A stretch of 64,000 nucleotides of DNA from assembly GCF_900110435.1 (NCBI RefSeq), contig NZ_FODT01000003.1:372001-436000 (forward strand), given 5' to 3'. Both the position numbers and the translations under genes were made by a program. Positions 63,770-64,000 of the stretch are shown piece after piece. Positions within the stretch are counted from its first letter, which is position 1. Each line of letters opens with the position of its first letter. The stretch is from Rhodopseudomonas pseudopalustris. GTDB lineage: Bacteria > Pseudomonadota > Alphaproteobacteria > Rhizobiales > Xanthobacteraceae. The notes under the pieces were generated by a model, which saw only the letters and a list, made by a program, of their open reading frames with translations, did not search any database and was not told the origin of the DNA.

Positions 63770-64000
63770 TCACCGCCCCTTGGTCGGGATCTTGTTGAAC
63801 GGCAGATCCTTGTCGACACGGATGTCGCCCGGAAGGCCCAGCACGCGTTCGGCGATGATGTTGCGCAGGATCTCATCGGTGCCGCCCGCGATGCGCATCG
63901 CCGGCGCGCCCAGCAGCATCGCCTGGAAGCTGCCGCCGGCCTCGGCTTCAGCCGGATCGCTGAACACCCCGGCGGCGCCTTCGAGCTCCATCGCGAACGC
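63770..64000 (-). CDS. Acyl-CoA dehydrogenase, C-terminal part
   Basis: The last ~76 residues of a gene that enters from the right edge. GAPAMRIAGGTDEILRNIIA and the following ERVLGLPGDIRVDKDLPF match the C-terminal helical domain of acyl-CoA dehydrogenases, where the GGTDEI loop contacts FAD and the adenine of CoA. The active-site glutamate and N-terminal domains lie outside the window. The next gene in the window (63603) is an unrelated nitroreductase. Confidence 0.85.
   Translation of the reverse strand, partial: AFAMELEGAAGVFSDPAEAEAGGSFQAMLLGAPAMRIAGGTDEILRNIIAERVLGLPGDIRVDKDLPFNKIPTKGR

Noticed and set aside
1-64000. tRNA, rRNA, CRISPR, prophage or transposase genes
   Set aside because: None was recognised on either strand; the repeats seen are short non-coding elements, not CRISPR arrays.

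Overview
The window is GC-rich alphaproteobacterial chromosome. The nearly complete hopanoid gene set (squalene-type synthases hpnC/hpnD, hpnE, squalene-hopene cyclase, hpnG, hpnH, hpnN, hpnO and the C-2 methylase hpnP), the Nitrobacteraceae-style dispersed repeats and the overall protein character point to Rhodopseudomonas palustris or a close Bradyrhizobium-group relative. No rRNA, tRNA, phage, transposase or CRISPR array was seen.

Layout. 1-375 is the start of a multifunctional enoyl-CoA hydratase/3-hydroxyacyl-CoA dehydrogenase. 508-10715 is an IclR regulator, a complete branched-chain-amino-acid-type ABC transporter (two ATPases, two permeases) and four consecutive paralogous periplasmic binding proteins, each with its own terminator. 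10759-17694 holds a DUF892 ferritin-like stress protein with a textbook EcfG promoter, a double-barrel porin, an M20 amidohydrolase, a GMC oxidoreductase and a universal stress protein. 17837-36324 is the hopanoid island: hpnO and hpnN (minus), ispH and hpnH (plus), the overlapping operon hpnC-D-E-F-G (minus), two small secreted proteins, a second RND exporter and hpnP. ispH is frameshifted in a run of seven C. 36643-38866 is a chemoreceptor with a separate periplasmic Cache protein. 39090-45814 is a three-gene transglutaminase / circularly permuted ATP-grasp-alpha-E / transglutaminase-DUF2126 operon of unknown product. 46039-56938 is a homoprotocatechuate meta-cleavage cluster (hpaI, hpaR, hpaH, hpaF, hpaE, hpaD, hpaG) with an Ldh2-type dehydrogenase, a ThDP enzyme and an MFS carrier. 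56998-64000 is a mixed tail: AlkB, a LysR remnant, small conserved proteins, a membrane cNMP-binding protein paired with a stand-alone DUF6537 protein, an enoyl-CoA hydratase, a nitroreductase and the end of an acyl-CoA dehydrogenase.

How it works together. The hpn genes cover the route from farnesyl diphosphate to squalene (HpnCDE), cyclisation to hopene (Shc), attachment of the adenosyl side chain (HpnH) and release of adenine (HpnG), conversion to aminobacteriohopanetriol (HpnO), C-2 methylation (HpnP) and transport to the outer membrane (HpnN). The hpa genes carry homoprotocatechuate through ring cleavage to pyruvate and succinic semialdehyde; the upstream hydroxylase (HpaBC) is not in the window. 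Two repeat families punctuate intergenic space: a paired-palindrome element at six sites and a ~100-bp element at four sites in different states of decay, one supplying the hpnN stop codon and one abutting a truncated LysR gene.

Most notable for follow-up: the ispH frameshift, EcfG-type promoters at the DUF892 gene and hpnP, a hairpin plus U-tract in the hpnC leader, the uncharacterised transglutaminase/ATP-grasp operon, and the HpnN-like exporter beside hpnP.
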